A stretch of DNA of 64,000 nucleotides from Providencia sp. (lineage in GTDB: Bacteria; Pseudomonadota; Gammaproteobacteria; Enterobacterales; Enterobacteriaceae). The stretch covers positions 286,980 to 350,979 of the forward strand of contig NZ_DOEH01000015.1 in NCBI RefSeq assembly GCF_003533305.1. The letters run 5' to 3'. How positions within the stretch are numbered: position 1 is the stretch's first letter; each line of letters begins with the position of its first letter. The notes under the pieces are model-generated. The model was not told where the DNA came from. It was given only the letters and a program-made list of their open reading frames with translations, and did not search any database. Below, piece by piece: positions 27,535 to 36,699 of this stretch. The position numbers and the translations under genes were made by a program.

Positions 27535-27813
27535 ATCAAGTAAAACAGTTTGAAACTTTGATGTCTTATCGATGCGGTGTAGAATAATAATATTAACTTA
27601 CCGTAAATTAAGCTTACTATAGGTTGCAATACGGTATTACACCCAAAACGATGATGTTATTTGATTAGATTGGGGTTTGGATTAGATAATCTATTAGATA
27701 AATGTATTGATAATTACCTTATTTTTCTCAATACATTAAAGTTTTGAAAGTAGATGGCATTACTATAATCATTTTACTAAGTGATGCATCGATATCAAAT
27801 ATTAGAGGTATGT

Positions 27814-28434
27814 ATGAGTCAGTTTTTTTACATTCACCCGGATAATCCACAAGCTAGATTAATTAGCCAAAGTGTTGATATCTTAAATAAAGGTGGAGTT
27901 GTTGTTTATCCGACAGATTCCGGTTATGCCATCGGGTGTCGCTTAGAAGATAAAGACGCACTTGCACGAATTTGTCGCATCCGCAAAATCGATGTTAATC
28001 ATAATTTCACTTTGATGTGTCGTGATCTATCTGAGATTTCTAATTATGCGCATGTTGATAATACGGTATTTCGCCTGATTAAAAATAATACGCCTGGCAA
28101 CTATACTTTTATCTTGCGTGGAACGAAAGAAGTCCCACGCCGTTTGATGAATGAAAAACGTAAAACGATTGGGTTACGAGTGCCTTCAAATCCAATCGCA
28201 CGGGATTTGTTAGAGGCGGTTGGCGAGCCATTAATGTCCACGAGTCTTATTATGCCTGGTGATGACTTTACCCAATCAGATCCAGAAGAAATCCGTGATT
28301 TACTTGATAAACAAGTGGATTTAGTTATTCATGGTGGCTATATCGGGCAAAAGCCAACAACAGTTATTGATTTTACCGATGATACTCCTGTTGTTCTGCG
28401 AGTCGGTACTGGTGACCCATCACCATTTGAATAA
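27814..28434 (+). CDS. yciO: YciO, YrdC/Sua5-domain protein
   Basis: A YrdC-fold protein of 206 residues. Family members bind RNA and nucleotide; TsaC/Sua5 make threonylcarbamoyl-AMP for tRNA t6A, but the role of the YciO branch is less clear. The start at 27814 has GAGG five bases upstream and gives exactly the E. coli length; the frame opens earlier at a GTG (27781) that lacks similarity. Conserved Gly-Gly-Val-Val-Val-Tyr-Pro-Thr-Asp-Ser-Gly-Tyr and Lys-Arg-Lys-Thr-Ile-Gly-Leu-Arg-Val-Pro are present. Confidence 0.94.
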   Translation: MSQFFYIHPDNPQARLISQSVDILNKGGVVVYPTDSGYAIGCRLEDKDALARICRIRKIDVNHNFTLMCRDLSEISNYAHVDNTVFRLIKNNTPGNYTFILRGTKEVPRRLMNEKRKTIGLRVPSNPIARDLLEAVGEPLMSTSLIMPGDDFTQSDPEEIRDLLDKQVDLVIHGGYIGQKPTTVIDFTDDTPVVLRVGTGDPSPFE

Positions 28435-28610
28435 GAAATCGATTTTACTGAGATTTATTGTTGCAAAGAGTCGCAAAGATTAGTAATAGGGGTTCACTGC
28501 AAACCTGTGTATAATGCGCGGGTTTTTAAATTTATACTTTTTTGTGCTAGGCCTTAAGTTTAGTACAGCAAGTTATTTGACGCCTGTGAAGGCGACAGTA
28601 AGAGGGTTAT

Positions 28611-29534
28611 ATGAGCGATAAATCGCAAAAGACTGAAAAGTTACAAAAAATTCTAGCTCGCTCTGGGCATGGTTCCCGTCGAGAAGTTGAGACATTTTTA
28701 CAAGCTGGTCGAGTCAGTGTTGATGGTAAAATTGCAACATTGGGCGATCGGGTTGAAGTTACAGCATCAACTAAAATTCGGTTAGATGGTCGCCTGTTAG
28801 CGATTAAAGAGCCTGAAAAAGAAATTTGCCGCGTTATGGCGTACTATAAGCCTGAAGGTGAATTATGTACACGTCATGATCCTGAAGGTCGTCCAACAGT
28901 ATTTACTCGTTTGCCTAAGCTCACAGGAGCAAGATGGATAGCGGTAGGGCGTCTCGATGTTAATACGAGTGGTCTGTTGTTGTTTACGACAGATGGTGAA
29001 TTAGCAAACAGATTGATGCATCCAAGTCGTGAAGTTGAGCGTGAATACGCGGTTCGTGTTTTCGGTGAAATTAATGATGCGAAAATTCGTCAATTAACGA
29101 TGGGTGTTCAATTAGAAGATGGTCCTGCCTCTTTTAAAACTGTTTCATACCGTGGTGGTGAAGGTATGAACCAGTGGTATAACGTGACTTTAACTGAAGG
29201 ACGTAACCGTGAAGTTCGTCGCTTATGGGAATCTGTAGGTGTTCAAGTTAGTCGCTTGATCCGTGTACGTTACGGTGATATTGATTTACCTAAAGGGCTT
29301 CCTCGTGGTGGTTGGACTGAATTAGGTCTCGAGCAAACAAATTACCTAAGAGAATTAGTTGGGCTTTCCGTTGAAACGGAAAGCAAGGTTGCTGTTGAAC
29401 GTGATCAGCGACGTCTGAAAGCGAATCAAATTCGTCGTGCGGTTAAGCGTGCGACTGAGGTAGCTTCAAGACCTGCATCTAAGCGCCAGGCATCAAAACC
29501 GAAACCAACTGCGAAACGCCGTACACGCATTTAG
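28611..29534 (+). CDS. rluB: 23S rRNA pseudouridine 2605 synthase
   Basis: Isomerises U2605 of 23S rRNA to pseudouridine. The 307 residues contain an N-terminal S4 RNA-binding domain (about residues 10-65), the RsuA-type catalytic domain with Asp116 in Gly-Arg-Leu-Asp-Val-Asn-Thr-Ser-Gly, and a basic Lys/Arg-rich tail. GAGGG precedes the start. A leader hairpin CGCCT-gtga-AGGCG lies at 28581-28594, and TATAAT at 28510-28515 is a plausible -10 without an obvious -35. A strong terminator follows. Confidence 0.95.
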   Translation: MSDKSQKTEKLQKILARSGHGSRREVETFLQAGRVSVDGKIATLGDRVEVTASTKIRLDGRLLAIKEPEKEICRVMAYYKPEGELCTRHDPEGRPTVFTRLPKLTGARWIAVGRLDVNTSGLLLFTTDGELANRLMHPSREVEREYAVRVFGEINDAKIRQLTMGVQLEDGPASFKTVSYRGGEGMNQWYNVTLTEGRNREVRRLWESVGVQVSRLIRVRYGDIDLPKGLPRGGWTELGLEQTNYLRELVGLSVETESKVAVERDQRRLKANQIRRAVKRATEVASRPASKRQASKPKPTAKRRTRI

Positions 29535-29555
29535 TTTGAGAGTGTTGTGTTGAAC

Positions 29556-29597
29556 AAAAAGGTTATGGGATTGAGTCAGTTACCCATAACCTTTTTT
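29556..29597. terminator. Bidirectional terminator between rluB and tpsA2
   Basis: A 14-base perfect stem: AAAAAGGTTATGGG at 29556-29569 and CCCATAACCTTTTT at 29583-29596, followed by T. It lies between convergent genes. Confidence 0.95.
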
Positions 29598-29659
29598 GTT
29601 ATATTAATTTATGATAATGAAGAAAATGTAATTACTTTTCTTGTCTCATTGATTTTAAA

Positions 29660-31807
29660 TTAATTTTTTTGAATTGCATTCACAATAACTTTATTGCCAG
29701 AAATCGTACCCGTAGTTCCATTTGTTACTGTTGGGCTAGTGATTTTTGTGGTGTTATTTGAGCTTAGTATCCCATAACTATTTTCAATTCTAATAGCAGA
29801 ATCAACAGTAAGGTTTTTACCTGCTGCAATTTTTCCGGCGTAGTTATCAAGGTTACCGACATTAATTTTTTGATTATTAGCACCCGTGATTGCTCCATAA
29901 TTATTTTGCAATCCAGCTTTTAAAATAATATCAATATCGTTTCGAGCTATATTCTGCTTGTTAATATTAGCAGCAATGGAACCATACCAGTTATAAAGAG
30001 TATCCCCTTTAATGGTAATTGCACCATCATTGGTTTGTAATCCACCATTTTGATTTGTTAATCCAAACTTGGTGTTAACATATTGGAATTCATCACTATA
30101 GGTGTTATTCAATGCACTTGTTTCAATGTTTAAGTTACTTTCAGCATTGATCAAACCACCTAGGTTATTGAGGTCATGAGACTTTATATCTAAATTTTTA
30201 GCTTTAATATAACCTGCATTATTGCTTAATACTGATGTGGTTATATTACTTAGGCCATTATCAGAAATGATAGAACCCGTATTAACTAATTTATAAGTCT
30301 CTATATTGATTAATTTACCACTATGAATTTTAGAGACAGAATCATTAGTTAATGAAACCGAAGCATCAATATCCATTTTACCATTTTGTGCATTTAACTC
30401 AGAGCTCAATTGAGTTAAATTCATCGCACTTACGCTGACTTTGCGTTTAGCCGTTATTTTACTATTGGAGATATTATCAACGGTTGATTGAGCCTTGATA
30501 TTAAGATCTCTACCAGCGGTGACATTCGAGTTTTCGTTAAGTAAGCTAATTGCATTGATAGAAACATCGCGTTCAGCAATAAAGCCTTTATTCGGATTGT
30601 TGGGAAGTTGAATACTATCTCTATTATATATGGCACCCGTAGAGTGAATGTTAATATCACCATTAGTTGATTTAAATAAACCATTATCATTCACGAGTGT
30701 ATTTGAAATCGTGTTAATATCTTTAGCGGCTTTAATCACGCCATTCGCATTAGTAATATAGCCTAATGTGGTGATATTTACATTTCCTTTATTTGCCTCA
30801 ATTCTACCATTATTGTTATTTAACGTATTGGGATTAGATATGGTGATATCGATATCATTATTTGCATTTATGACGCTATTGTTGGTTAGACCCATTGATT
30901 TAATGTTGATCGAACCTGAGGAGGTTATATTGGCAGAAGTATTGATTAGTCCTCCAGAAGTATCGATCAATAAACCGCCATTACCAACAGAAATATTACC
31001 AGCGTTAGTGACGCCAACACCATTTTCAGTTGTGATTAAAGAAATTTTGTCAGCATACATACCACCTATAGCAGATACATCAATGCCAACGATGGGTTGA
31101 GCTCCCGCTCCCGTTGTACGTCCAACAACTTGACCATTATTATTGACAATATTATTACCGGCAGTTGCGGTGATATTTTTTGCACTAATAACTCCGTTGA
31201 CGGCAATTGAACGAGCGATAATATCGGTAGGTGAGTTAGTATCAAAATGGCTATTAATAGTCACTTTTCCTTTCTCAACATTGTAACCTGTAATTGACCC
31301 ATCATTGGCTAAAATTACATTACCGGTAGTAAGTGTTGCGCGATTGGTATTAATAAATCCACAGTTATTGCAGGTTATTCCAGAAGCATTGGCAACAATG
31401 ACTTGTGCTTTACCACCAGCGACTTCAATCATGCCATTTAAGGTGGTTGCAGATACTGAATTAACTTCATTTAAAATAACTTTAGCTCTGCCATTTGTAA
31501 GATTAGCATTACCACCAACTCTACCGCCTATTTGTGTATTACTATTATTTGCACTGTTGTTTAAAATAACACCTTTTTGGTCAACATCAAATGCACTATA
31601 AATATTATGAGATACGCCATTTTGACTAGGTGCTTTGATATGAACAATAGTAGGGCCATTTCCTTGGGTTAAGATACCCGCACCATTTGTTGATGTGATT
31701 GCACCTTGAGCAACGGTCGATAATCCTAATATAATTGAAACACATAAAAATACAGGTTTAATTTTCAATATTGGTGTATTGGAACTATTATTTAAATAAT
31801 TTTTCAT
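29660..31807 (-). CDS. Short TpsA exoprotein (filamentous haemagglutinin N-terminal domain family), copy 2, without adjacent TpsB
   Basis: A second short two-partner exoprotein, 715 residues, clearly paralogous to the one at 16980. The signal peptide (Ile-Lys-Pro-Val-Phe-Leu…Val-Ala-Gln-Gly-Ala), the TPS domain with Ile-Val-Ala-Asn-Ala-Ser-Gly-Ile-Thr-Cys-Asn-Asn-Cys, Cys146/Cys149, Gly-Ile-Asp-Val-Ser-x-x-Gly-Gly-Met-Tyr-Ala-Asp-Lys-Ile and the end region Thr-Thr-Lys-Ile-Thr-Ser-Pro are shared; the repeat region has diverged more. There is no toxin or CDI domain. No tpsB lies next to it, so it probably uses the TpsB encoded at 15101. AAAGGA precedes the start. It occupies the place between rluB and cobO. 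Confidence 0.84.
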   Translation of the reverse strand: MKNYLNNSSNTPILKIKPVFLCVSIILGLSTVAQGAITSTNGAGILTQGNGPTIVHIKAPSQNGVSHNIYSAFDVDQKGVILNNSANNSNTQIGGRVGGNANLTNGRAKVILNEVNSVSATTLNGMIEVAGGKAQVIVANASGITCNNCGFINTNRATLTTGNVILANDGSITGYNVEKGKVTINSHFDTNSPTDIIARSIAVNGVISAKNITATAGNNIVNNNGQVVGRTTGAGAQPIVGIDVSAIGGMYADKISLITTENGVGVTNAGNISVGNGGLLIDTSGGLINTSANITSSGSINIKSMGLTNNSVINANNDIDITISNPNTLNNNNGRIEANKGNVNITTLGYITNANGVIKAAKDINTISNTLVNDNGLFKSTNGDINIHSTGAIYNRDSIQLPNNPNKGFIAERDVSINAISLLNENSNVTAGRDLNIKAQSTVDNISNSKITAKRKVSVSAMNLTQLSSELNAQNGKMDIDASVSLTNDSVSKIHSGKLINIETYKLVNTGSIISDNGLSNITTSVLSNNAGYIKAKNLDIKSHDLNNLGGLINAESNLNIETSALNNTYSDEFQYVNTKFGLTNQNGGLQTNDGAITIKGDTLYNWYGSIAANINKQNIARNDIDIILKAGLQNNYGAITGANNQKINVGNLDNYAGKIAAGKNLTVDSAIRIENSYGILSSNNTTKITSPTVTNGTTGTISGNKVIVNAIQKN

Positions 31808-32528
31808 ATATATATCCTTTAAACTTAAAATAGACAGAATCTAAAATAATTAACAATCCATTATTGCAGTTAAATTATGATGCAATAAAACTTTAAATAA
31901 AAATTAATAATATTAAAGTTGATTATGAAATTGTACGGTGGTTGAAAGTAAGTTCAATCACAAATATGCAGGATTAAATATATTTAAATAAATAAATTTC
32001 TTTTTGTTCAATAAGTAGCAATTACTCTAGTATTGATATGATGGGGATTAATACTAAGGTAATTACACTTATGTATAAATGATGTTTTTGTATTTATAGT
32101 TAAGTTATTCTAATAAGGATAATCTAACTGATACTTAATCTAATGAATATTTTTTTTGATGTTGTGATTTATTAAATATAATTAACGCTTTTATAGGATA
32201 ATGTCTATTAAATGTAATATTTAAATTCATTTTATTAATATTTTTAAAATATAAAAATTAATTTACTCAATAGTGTTTTTGTTTTTTTGAATTAAATTCC
32301 CATATTTGATGAGAAACACATCAATTTATCGTTTAAAATCTCTCGGTATAAATTGGCTGAAATTCTAAGGTTACGTCAGTGCTGTAATTACCTCATATTA
32401 GAAAAATTTCTCGTGGTTACATTAATTTTAATTATGTTTTATCACAAAATTGTTCAATTTAGATTGAGATAATTTCATTTATACACTATTTTGATGTAGA
32501 TCAAAATTAAAATAGGTTATGGCTTTTT
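31808..32528. other. Long AT-rich region between tpsA2 and the lipoprotein gene
   Basis: A 721-base divergent gap. The part next to tpsA2 (about 31808-32060) resembles the DNA upstream of tpsA1. A perfect FNR-type box lies near its right end (32491-32504). I see no gene. Its high AT content is typical of H-NS-bound promoters. Confidence 0.6.
32491..32504 (+). promoter_or_regulatory. Perfect-consensus FNR-type box ahead of the lipoprotein gene
   Basis: TTGATGTAGATCAA fits TTGAT-N4-ATCAA exactly. Its centre is only 31 bases upstream of the ATG at 32529. An activator position of about -41.5 would put transcription start inside the annotated gene, so FNR may repress here, or translation may start later than assumed. 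Confidence 0.6.
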
Positions 32529-33431
32529 ATGACGGCTTTCCAATTAGTGCGTTGGCTAGGAATATTGAGTATTAGCATCTCTGGTTGCGATGTTTATCAA
32601 CCAATACAGCCTGAAAGTGGTCGGTTTTATTTTAGTAATGATATGGGGGAAGATGTCGTTTTTTTAATTGATGAAAAATCTGTCGTTATCCCCAAACATA
32701 CGGTTGGAAGTCTATTTTTAGGTGTTGGTATGCATACTATGTCAACGAGAGATAATCAATTAATCAAATTTATGGTTTATCCAGATAATAAAGGTGGAAT
32801 ATTAAACCCGCAGCACCAACTATACTACAGCTACAATTTCGTACATGGTACGAATGGTATCCCTTCAATTTATCACTTAACTACTCAGGATGTGATCGTG
32901 AGTGATTATCATCTCAAGGGAAAAATTAATAGTAGCAATCATTATGTTATTGATAATAATGCATTTAACTGTGATTTTGCTATTGGTGATGAAGTGCCTA
33001 ATATTCTGACAACTTATACAGGGGTCAGCCAAGTGAAAACGAAATGTTTTTCTCGCCAAGAATTACTGGATTTGCTTCGTAGTGATGATGCTTTGATATC
33101 GCAGTTATTAGTAAAAAAGGTATTTTATAATGAAAAAGAGTCAGTCACATTAATCTTTGATTATCCGCTAACTGCACCTAATTTTACTGATGAAAATTTG
33201 CAAATGTATGCACTAGATATATTTGAACTTCTTAATGACTATAGAGGTTCAACAGATTCAGATAAGAAGCAATTTTATTATAACCAATACCATAAACTAG
33301 TTTCTCGAATGACGCGTATTTATGGGCAATTAGGTAGTGAAGAGTATTCGATGGTGGAAAAACAAAAATATCTTACGTTTATGAACCAGACAAGGGCGAT
33401 ATTTAATGCAGGAATTCTGATGCTTAATTAG
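32529..33431 (+). CDS. Putative lipoprotein of unknown function
   Basis: I do not recognise this 300-residue protein. It begins with a short signal sequence and a lipobox Ile-Ser-Gly-Cys (Cys at about residue 20), so it is predicted to be lipid-anchored. The mature part is mixed alpha/beta with many Tyr and Asp, a central Cys pair (Asn-Cys-Asp-Phe and Lys-Cys-Phe) that could form a disulfide, and a helical C-terminal third. The ribosome-binding site is weak (AGG about 12 bases upstream), and a GTG at 32547 is an alternative start that keeps the lipobox. It diverges from tpsA2, so a link to that secretion system is possible but unproven. Confidence 0.7.
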   Translation: MTAFQLVRWLGILSISISGCDVYQPIQPESGRFYFSNDMGEDVVFLIDEKSVVIPKHTVGSLFLGVGMHTMSTRDNQLIKFMVYPDNKGGILNPQHQLYYSYNFVHGTNGIPSIYHLTTQDVIVSDYHLKGKINSSNHYVIDNNAFNCDFAIGDEVPNILTTYTGVSQVKTKCFSRQELLDLLRSDDALISQLLVKKVFYNEKESVTLIFDYPLTAPNFTDENLQMYALDIFELLNDYRGSTDSDKKQFYYNQYHKLVSRMTRIYGQLGSEEYSMVEKQKYLTFMNQTRAIFNAGILMLN

Positions 33432-33455
33432 TTTGAATGAGTTTATGGCGAGTTG

Positions 33456-33484
33456 AATAGCCAATAACAACGTTATTGGCTATT
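33456..33484. terminator. Hairpin between the lipoprotein gene and cobO
   Basis: A 13-base perfect stem AATAGCCAATAAC / GTTATTGGCTATT with a three-base loop. It lies between convergent genes; the T tail is weak, so it may end transcription only partly or protect 3' ends. Confidence 0.7.
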
Positions 33485-33491
33485 GAGTTTA

Positions 33492-34082
33492 TTACCAATC
33501 AATCCCTTTTTGAGCTTTAATGCCAATATCAAAGGCATGTTTTATTGGGCGCATTTCAGTGACGGTATCTGCGAGAGCTAGTAAATCTCGATGGCAACCA
33601 CGACCCGTTATGATAACGGATTGGTTATCAGGTCTATTTTGTAATGCAGTGATGACATCTTCTAAGGGAAGGTAGTGATAGCTAATCATATAAGTTAATT
33701 CATCAAGGATAACTAAATCGATCTGAGGGTTAGCTAACAACTGTTTAGCGTGATGCCATGTTTCAAGGCACGCGAGCGTATCTGTTTCTCGATTTTGAGT
33801 GTCCCACGTGAAACCGGTATTCATCACATAAAAAGGAACTCCATGAGGTTCAAGTAACTCACGTTCGCCATTGTCCCAGCTACCTTTGATAAATTGAACT
33901 ACAGCCGCTTTTTTGCCATGACCAACACTTCGACAAACGGTACCAAAAGCCGCTGTTGTTTTCCCTTTACCATTTCCCGTGAATACGAGCAGAATACCGC
34001 GTTCAAGTTGCGCCGCTTCAATGCGTGCATCAACTTTTTCTTTTAAGCGTTGTTGACGTGTTTCATGTCGGTTTTGTGACAT
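33492..34082 (-). CDS. cobO: Cob(I)alamin adenosyltransferase
   Basis: Transfers the adenosyl group of ATP to corrinoid cobalt, needed for coenzyme B12 synthesis and salvage (BtuR/CobO/CobA family). The start at 34082 has GGAG seven bases upstream and yields 196 residues, the E. coli length; the longer frame to 34160 overlaps yciK. The P-loop Gly-Asn-Gly-Lys-Gly-Lys-Thr-Thr is at residues 36-43. Phe-Thr-Trp-Asp-Thr-Gln and Asp-Glu-Leu-Thr-Tyr are conserved. Four bases after the yciK stop, so the two are one operon. Confidence 0.95.
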   Translation of the reverse strand: MSQNRHETRQQRLKEKVDARIEAAQLERGILLVFTGNGKGKTTAAFGTVCRSVGHGKKAAVVQFIKGSWDNGERELLEPHGVPFYVMNTGFTWDTQNRETDTLACLETWHHAKQLLANPQIDLVILDELTYMISYHYLPLEDVITALQNRPDNQSVIITGRGCHRDLLALADTVTEMRPIKHAFDIGIKAQKGIDW

Positions 34083-34086
34083 AAAG

Positions 34087-34851
34087 TTACTCCGCTGGAC
34101 CTGCTTTACGTCCAGGCTGTGCATCATAGCTAGTGCCTGTTTTACGTAAGCTATCGTCACCCATTAAGTAAATATAGATTGGCATAATTTCTTCGGGAGT
34201 TTTCAAATTCTGAGCGTTTTCTTCAGGGAAAGCACTTGCGCGCATACTGGTGCGTGTTCCACCTGGATTAATACAATTTACGCGTAATTGAGTATGTTTA
34301 TATTCTTCTGCAAGAACTTGCATTAAACCTTCGGTCGCAAATTTAGAGACAGCATATGCTCCCCAACCTATACGACCTTGTTTGCCAACACTAGAGCTAG
34401 TAAAGATTAATGAAGCCGTAGGTGCTTTTAACAATAAAGGTAATAGGGCTTGAGTCAGCATAAAAGTGGCATTTACATTAACTTGCATAACGTCGTGCCA
34501 TAATTGAGTTGGTTGTTCTGTGATGGGTGCAACAACACCAAGAATACCTGCGTTATGTAACACGCCATCAAGGTGAGGAGATATCTTTGCAACGTTATTA
34601 GCTAAAGAATGACAGTCATCACTCGTTGCTGTTAGTAAATCTAAAATATGAATTTGGGCTGGTTTACCTGTCAAGTTTGTTATCTCTTGACTGACCGATT
34701 CCAGTTTTTGTCGAGTTCTTCCGACTAATATTAACGATGCACCAAAGCGGGCATAAGTTAAAGCCGCTTCACGACCAATGCCATCACCTGCGCCTGTTAC
34801 TAAGATAGTTTTACCCTTTAAAAGGTCTTGTCTTGGCTGATATTGAAGCAT
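34087..34851 (-). CDS. yciK: YciK, short-chain dehydrogenase family oxidoreductase
   Basis: NAD(P)-dependent short-chain dehydrogenase/reductase of unknown substrate, 254 residues from the ATG at 34851, which has AGGAAAG upstream and matches the E. coli N-terminus (Tyr-Gln-Pro-x-Gln-Asp-Leu-Leu). A longer frame reaches 34878. The Rossmann Thr-Gly-Ala-Gly-Asp-Gly-Ile-Gly, Asn-Ala-Gly, catalytic Ser (Thr-Ser-Ser-Ser-Val-Gly) and Tyr-x-x-x-Lys (Tyr-Ala-Val-Ser-Lys) are all present. It is co-transcribed with cobO. Confidence 0.93.
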   Translation of the reverse strand: MLQYQPRQDLLKGKTILVTGAGDGIGREAALTYARFGASLILVGRTRQKLESVSQEITNLTGKPAQIHILDLLTATSDDCHSLANNVAKISPHLDGVLHNAGILGVVAPITEQPTQLWHDVMQVNVNATFMLTQALLPLLLKAPTASLIFTSSSVGKQGRIGWGAYAVSKFATEGLMQVLAEEYKHTQLRVNCINPGGTRTSMRASAFPEENAQNLKTPEEIMPIYIYLMGDDSLRKTGTSYDAQPGRKAGPAE

Positions 34852-35029
34852 ATTCTTTCCTATCATATTTATTAACATATTGTCGGTATCATCGCACTAA
34901 TCGTGTTTCTTGGCTAATCTTACATAGATGTTAGTCTATTTTTATGTGGCAATATGACTTTTTTCTGGTTGTTTGGTTACAATCATGAGACTATTTTTTA
35001 TTAAAGATTAATATTAGAAGGATCAATTT

Positions 35030-36076
35030 GTGGAGTATTTCTCTTTGTATGGACTATTTTTAGCAAAAGTTGTCACAATTGTGGTTGCTATTGTTTTACT
35101 TGCCGTTTTTGTATTTGGTGCAGGAATGCGTCGTCAAGGTGCTAAAGGTTCTTTAAAAATCACTGATTTAGGTGAAAATTACCGTGAGCGTCAGCGTCAA
35201 ATGCAGCAAATCAAAATGAATGATTCTGAGCAAAAAGCTTGGTTAAAAGCATTTAAGAAACAGCTTAAATTAAAATCAAAAAGTGAGAAATCTGGCGCTA
35301 AAGTAGGACAAACTGCGGTTAAAAAGCCTTGTTTATATGTATTAGACTTCAAAGGAAGTATGGACGCGCGTGAAGTGACTTCTTTAAGAGAAGAAATCAG
35401 CGCTATCCTTGCGGTTGCGGATCAACAAGATGAAGTTTTACTGCGTTTGGAAAGTCCAGGTGGAATGGTCCATGGTTATGGCTTGGCGGCTTCTCAATTA
35501 GTGAGATTAAAAGAAAAAAATATCCCGCTAACTGTCGCTGTTGACAAAGTGGCAGCGAGTGGGGGATATATGATGGCTTGTATTGCAAGCAAAATAATTG
35601 CCGCGCCATTTTCTATTATTGGATCGATTGGTGTTGTCGCCCAAGTTCCTAATATTCATCGTTTACTTAAAAAACATGATGTTGATGTTGAATTGCATAC
35701 AGCTGGTGAATTCAAAAGAACGTTAACCATGTTAGGTGAAAATACCGAACAAGGTCGCAAAAAATTTGTCGAAGATTTAAATTCAACTCATGAATTGTTT
35801 AAACAGTTTGTGCATATGAACCGTCCATCGCTTGATATCGATGCAGTCGCCACGGGTGAATATTGGTATGGTTCGCAAGCTATAGAGAAAGGTTTAGTTG
35901 ACCAAATTGGTGTGAGCGATGATGCGATAATTAATGCGATTGATACCAAAGAAATTATCAGTATTCGTTACGTAATAAGTAAAAAAGTGATGGATAGGTT
36001 TACAGGTAGCGTTTCAGAAAATATTGATAAATTATTATTGCGCTGGTGGCAGCGTGGCCAAAAACCATTTTTATAA
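35030..36076 (+). CDS. sohB: SohB, inner-membrane S49-family peptidase
   Basis: Membrane-anchored serine peptidase related to signal-peptide peptidase SppA; E. coli sohB suppresses loss of DegP when overexpressed. The start is GTG with AAGGA upstream. One N-terminal membrane helix (about residues 8-30) is followed by a Lys-rich linker and the protease domain. The Ser-Lys dyad is likely Ser177 (Ala-Ala-Ser-Gly-Gly-Tyr) and Lys229 (Phe-Lys-Arg-Thr). 348 residues match the family. A strong terminator follows. Confidence 0.95.
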   Translation: MEYFSLYGLFLAKVVTIVVAIVLLAVFVFGAGMRRQGAKGSLKITDLGENYRERQRQMQQIKMNDSEQKAWLKAFKKQLKLKSKSEKSGAKVGQTAVKKPCLYVLDFKGSMDAREVTSLREEISAILAVADQQDEVLLRLESPGGMVHGYGLAASQLVRLKEKNIPLTVAVDKVAASGGYMMACIASKIIAAPFSIIGSIGVVAQVPNIHRLLKKHDVDVELHTAGEFKRTLTMLGENTEQGRKKFVEDLNSTHELFKQFVHMNRPSLDIDAVATGEYWYGSQAIEKGLVDQIGVSDDAIINAIDTKEIISIRYVISKKVMDRFTGSVSENIDKLLLRWWQRGQKPFL

Positions 36077-36120
36077 TTGCTCGATAATTCGCAAATATTT
36101 TATTATCAAACTAATATATA

Positions 36121-36150
36121 AATTACCGGCGTCAAGCCGGTAATTTTTTT
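36121..36150 (+). terminator. sohB terminator
   Basis: AATTACCGGC at 36121-36130 pairs with GCCGGTAATT at 36136-36145 around a five-base loop, followed by T. It also lies just past the yciN stop on the other strand. Confidence 0.94.
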
Positions 36151-36154
36151 CAGG

Positions 36155-36409
36155 TCATTCATCATTCAGACGATACTGTTCTGAAAGTATATGTGCTAGG
36201 TGTTTATACATATTGAAAGCTGCGGTACTTTTAATGGTAGGAATTCCATTGTCATCTAAAAAGAACTCGCCTTTGAACACTAAAGTATTGCGATGTTGCT
36301 CTACAGTATTCACAAACATGCCATGAATATAATCATCGTGTTTCTGTATGATATCATTGGCTTTTTCAAGTAGTTCTTTTTTTGTAATGTATTGGATATT
36401 ATCTTGCAT
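36155..36409 (-). CDS. yciN: YciN, small protein of unknown function
   Basis: An 84-residue DUF2498 protein. The conserved core Gly-Glu/Asp-Phe/Tyr-Phe-Leu-Asp-Asp/Glu-x-Gly-x-Pro-Thr-x-Lys-Ser-Thr-Ala and Met-Tyr/Phe-Lys-His-Leu-Ala-His-x-Leu-Ser-Glu match E. coli YciN. GGGAG precedes the start. The function is unknown. It sits divergently from topA, its usual neighbour. Confidence 0.92.
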   Translation of the reverse strand: MQDNIQYITKKELLEKANDIIQKHDDYIHGMFVNTVEQHRNTLVFKGEFFLDDNGIPTIKSTAAFNMYKHLAHILSEQYRLNDE

Positions 36410-36647
36410 TGAATCGCTCCCTTGAAAAAATAATTGGTTGCTTATAGCATTTTATCAGGTACAGTGTGTGTTTTTCAATAGTATTTAAACAACATAATCC
36501 GGTTAAAATCAGTTGATTAGAGCGTTTTATCTGTTTTTTATAATAACGTGACTGAGATTAGAAGTTTTGTTTCAATACAAATTATTGTACAAAAACATAT
36601 TGATATATTGTGATTGTGTCGCAATATAAAAAAGAGATTTCCATTTT

Positions 36648-36671
36648 GCGCATTTTAATGCAGAAATGCGC
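36648..36671. repeat. Inverted repeat in the topA leader region
   Basis: GCGCATTT at 36648-36655 and AAATGCGC at 36664-36671 form a perfect 8-base inverted repeat about 30 bases before the topA start. A second pair ATATTG / CAATAT lies at about 36605-36626. They could form a leader hairpin or a protein site; no regulator can be named. Confidence 0.45.
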
Positions 36672-36699
36672 CATTGTTGATATTTAGGTAAAGGTAACT

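Noticed and set aside
30768..31100. Plus-strand hydrophobic open frame opposite tpsA2
   Set aside because: The apparent membrane segments come from antisense reading of the Asn/Ile-rich repeat region.
34083..34160. Upstream extension of cobO
   Set aside because: It runs into yciK in another frame; the start at 34082 has a good ribosome-binding site and the standard family length.
34083..35029. Cobalamin riboswitch associated with cobO
   Set aside because: cobO is the second gene after yciK, and the upstream region has no conserved B12-box-like element that I can recognise.
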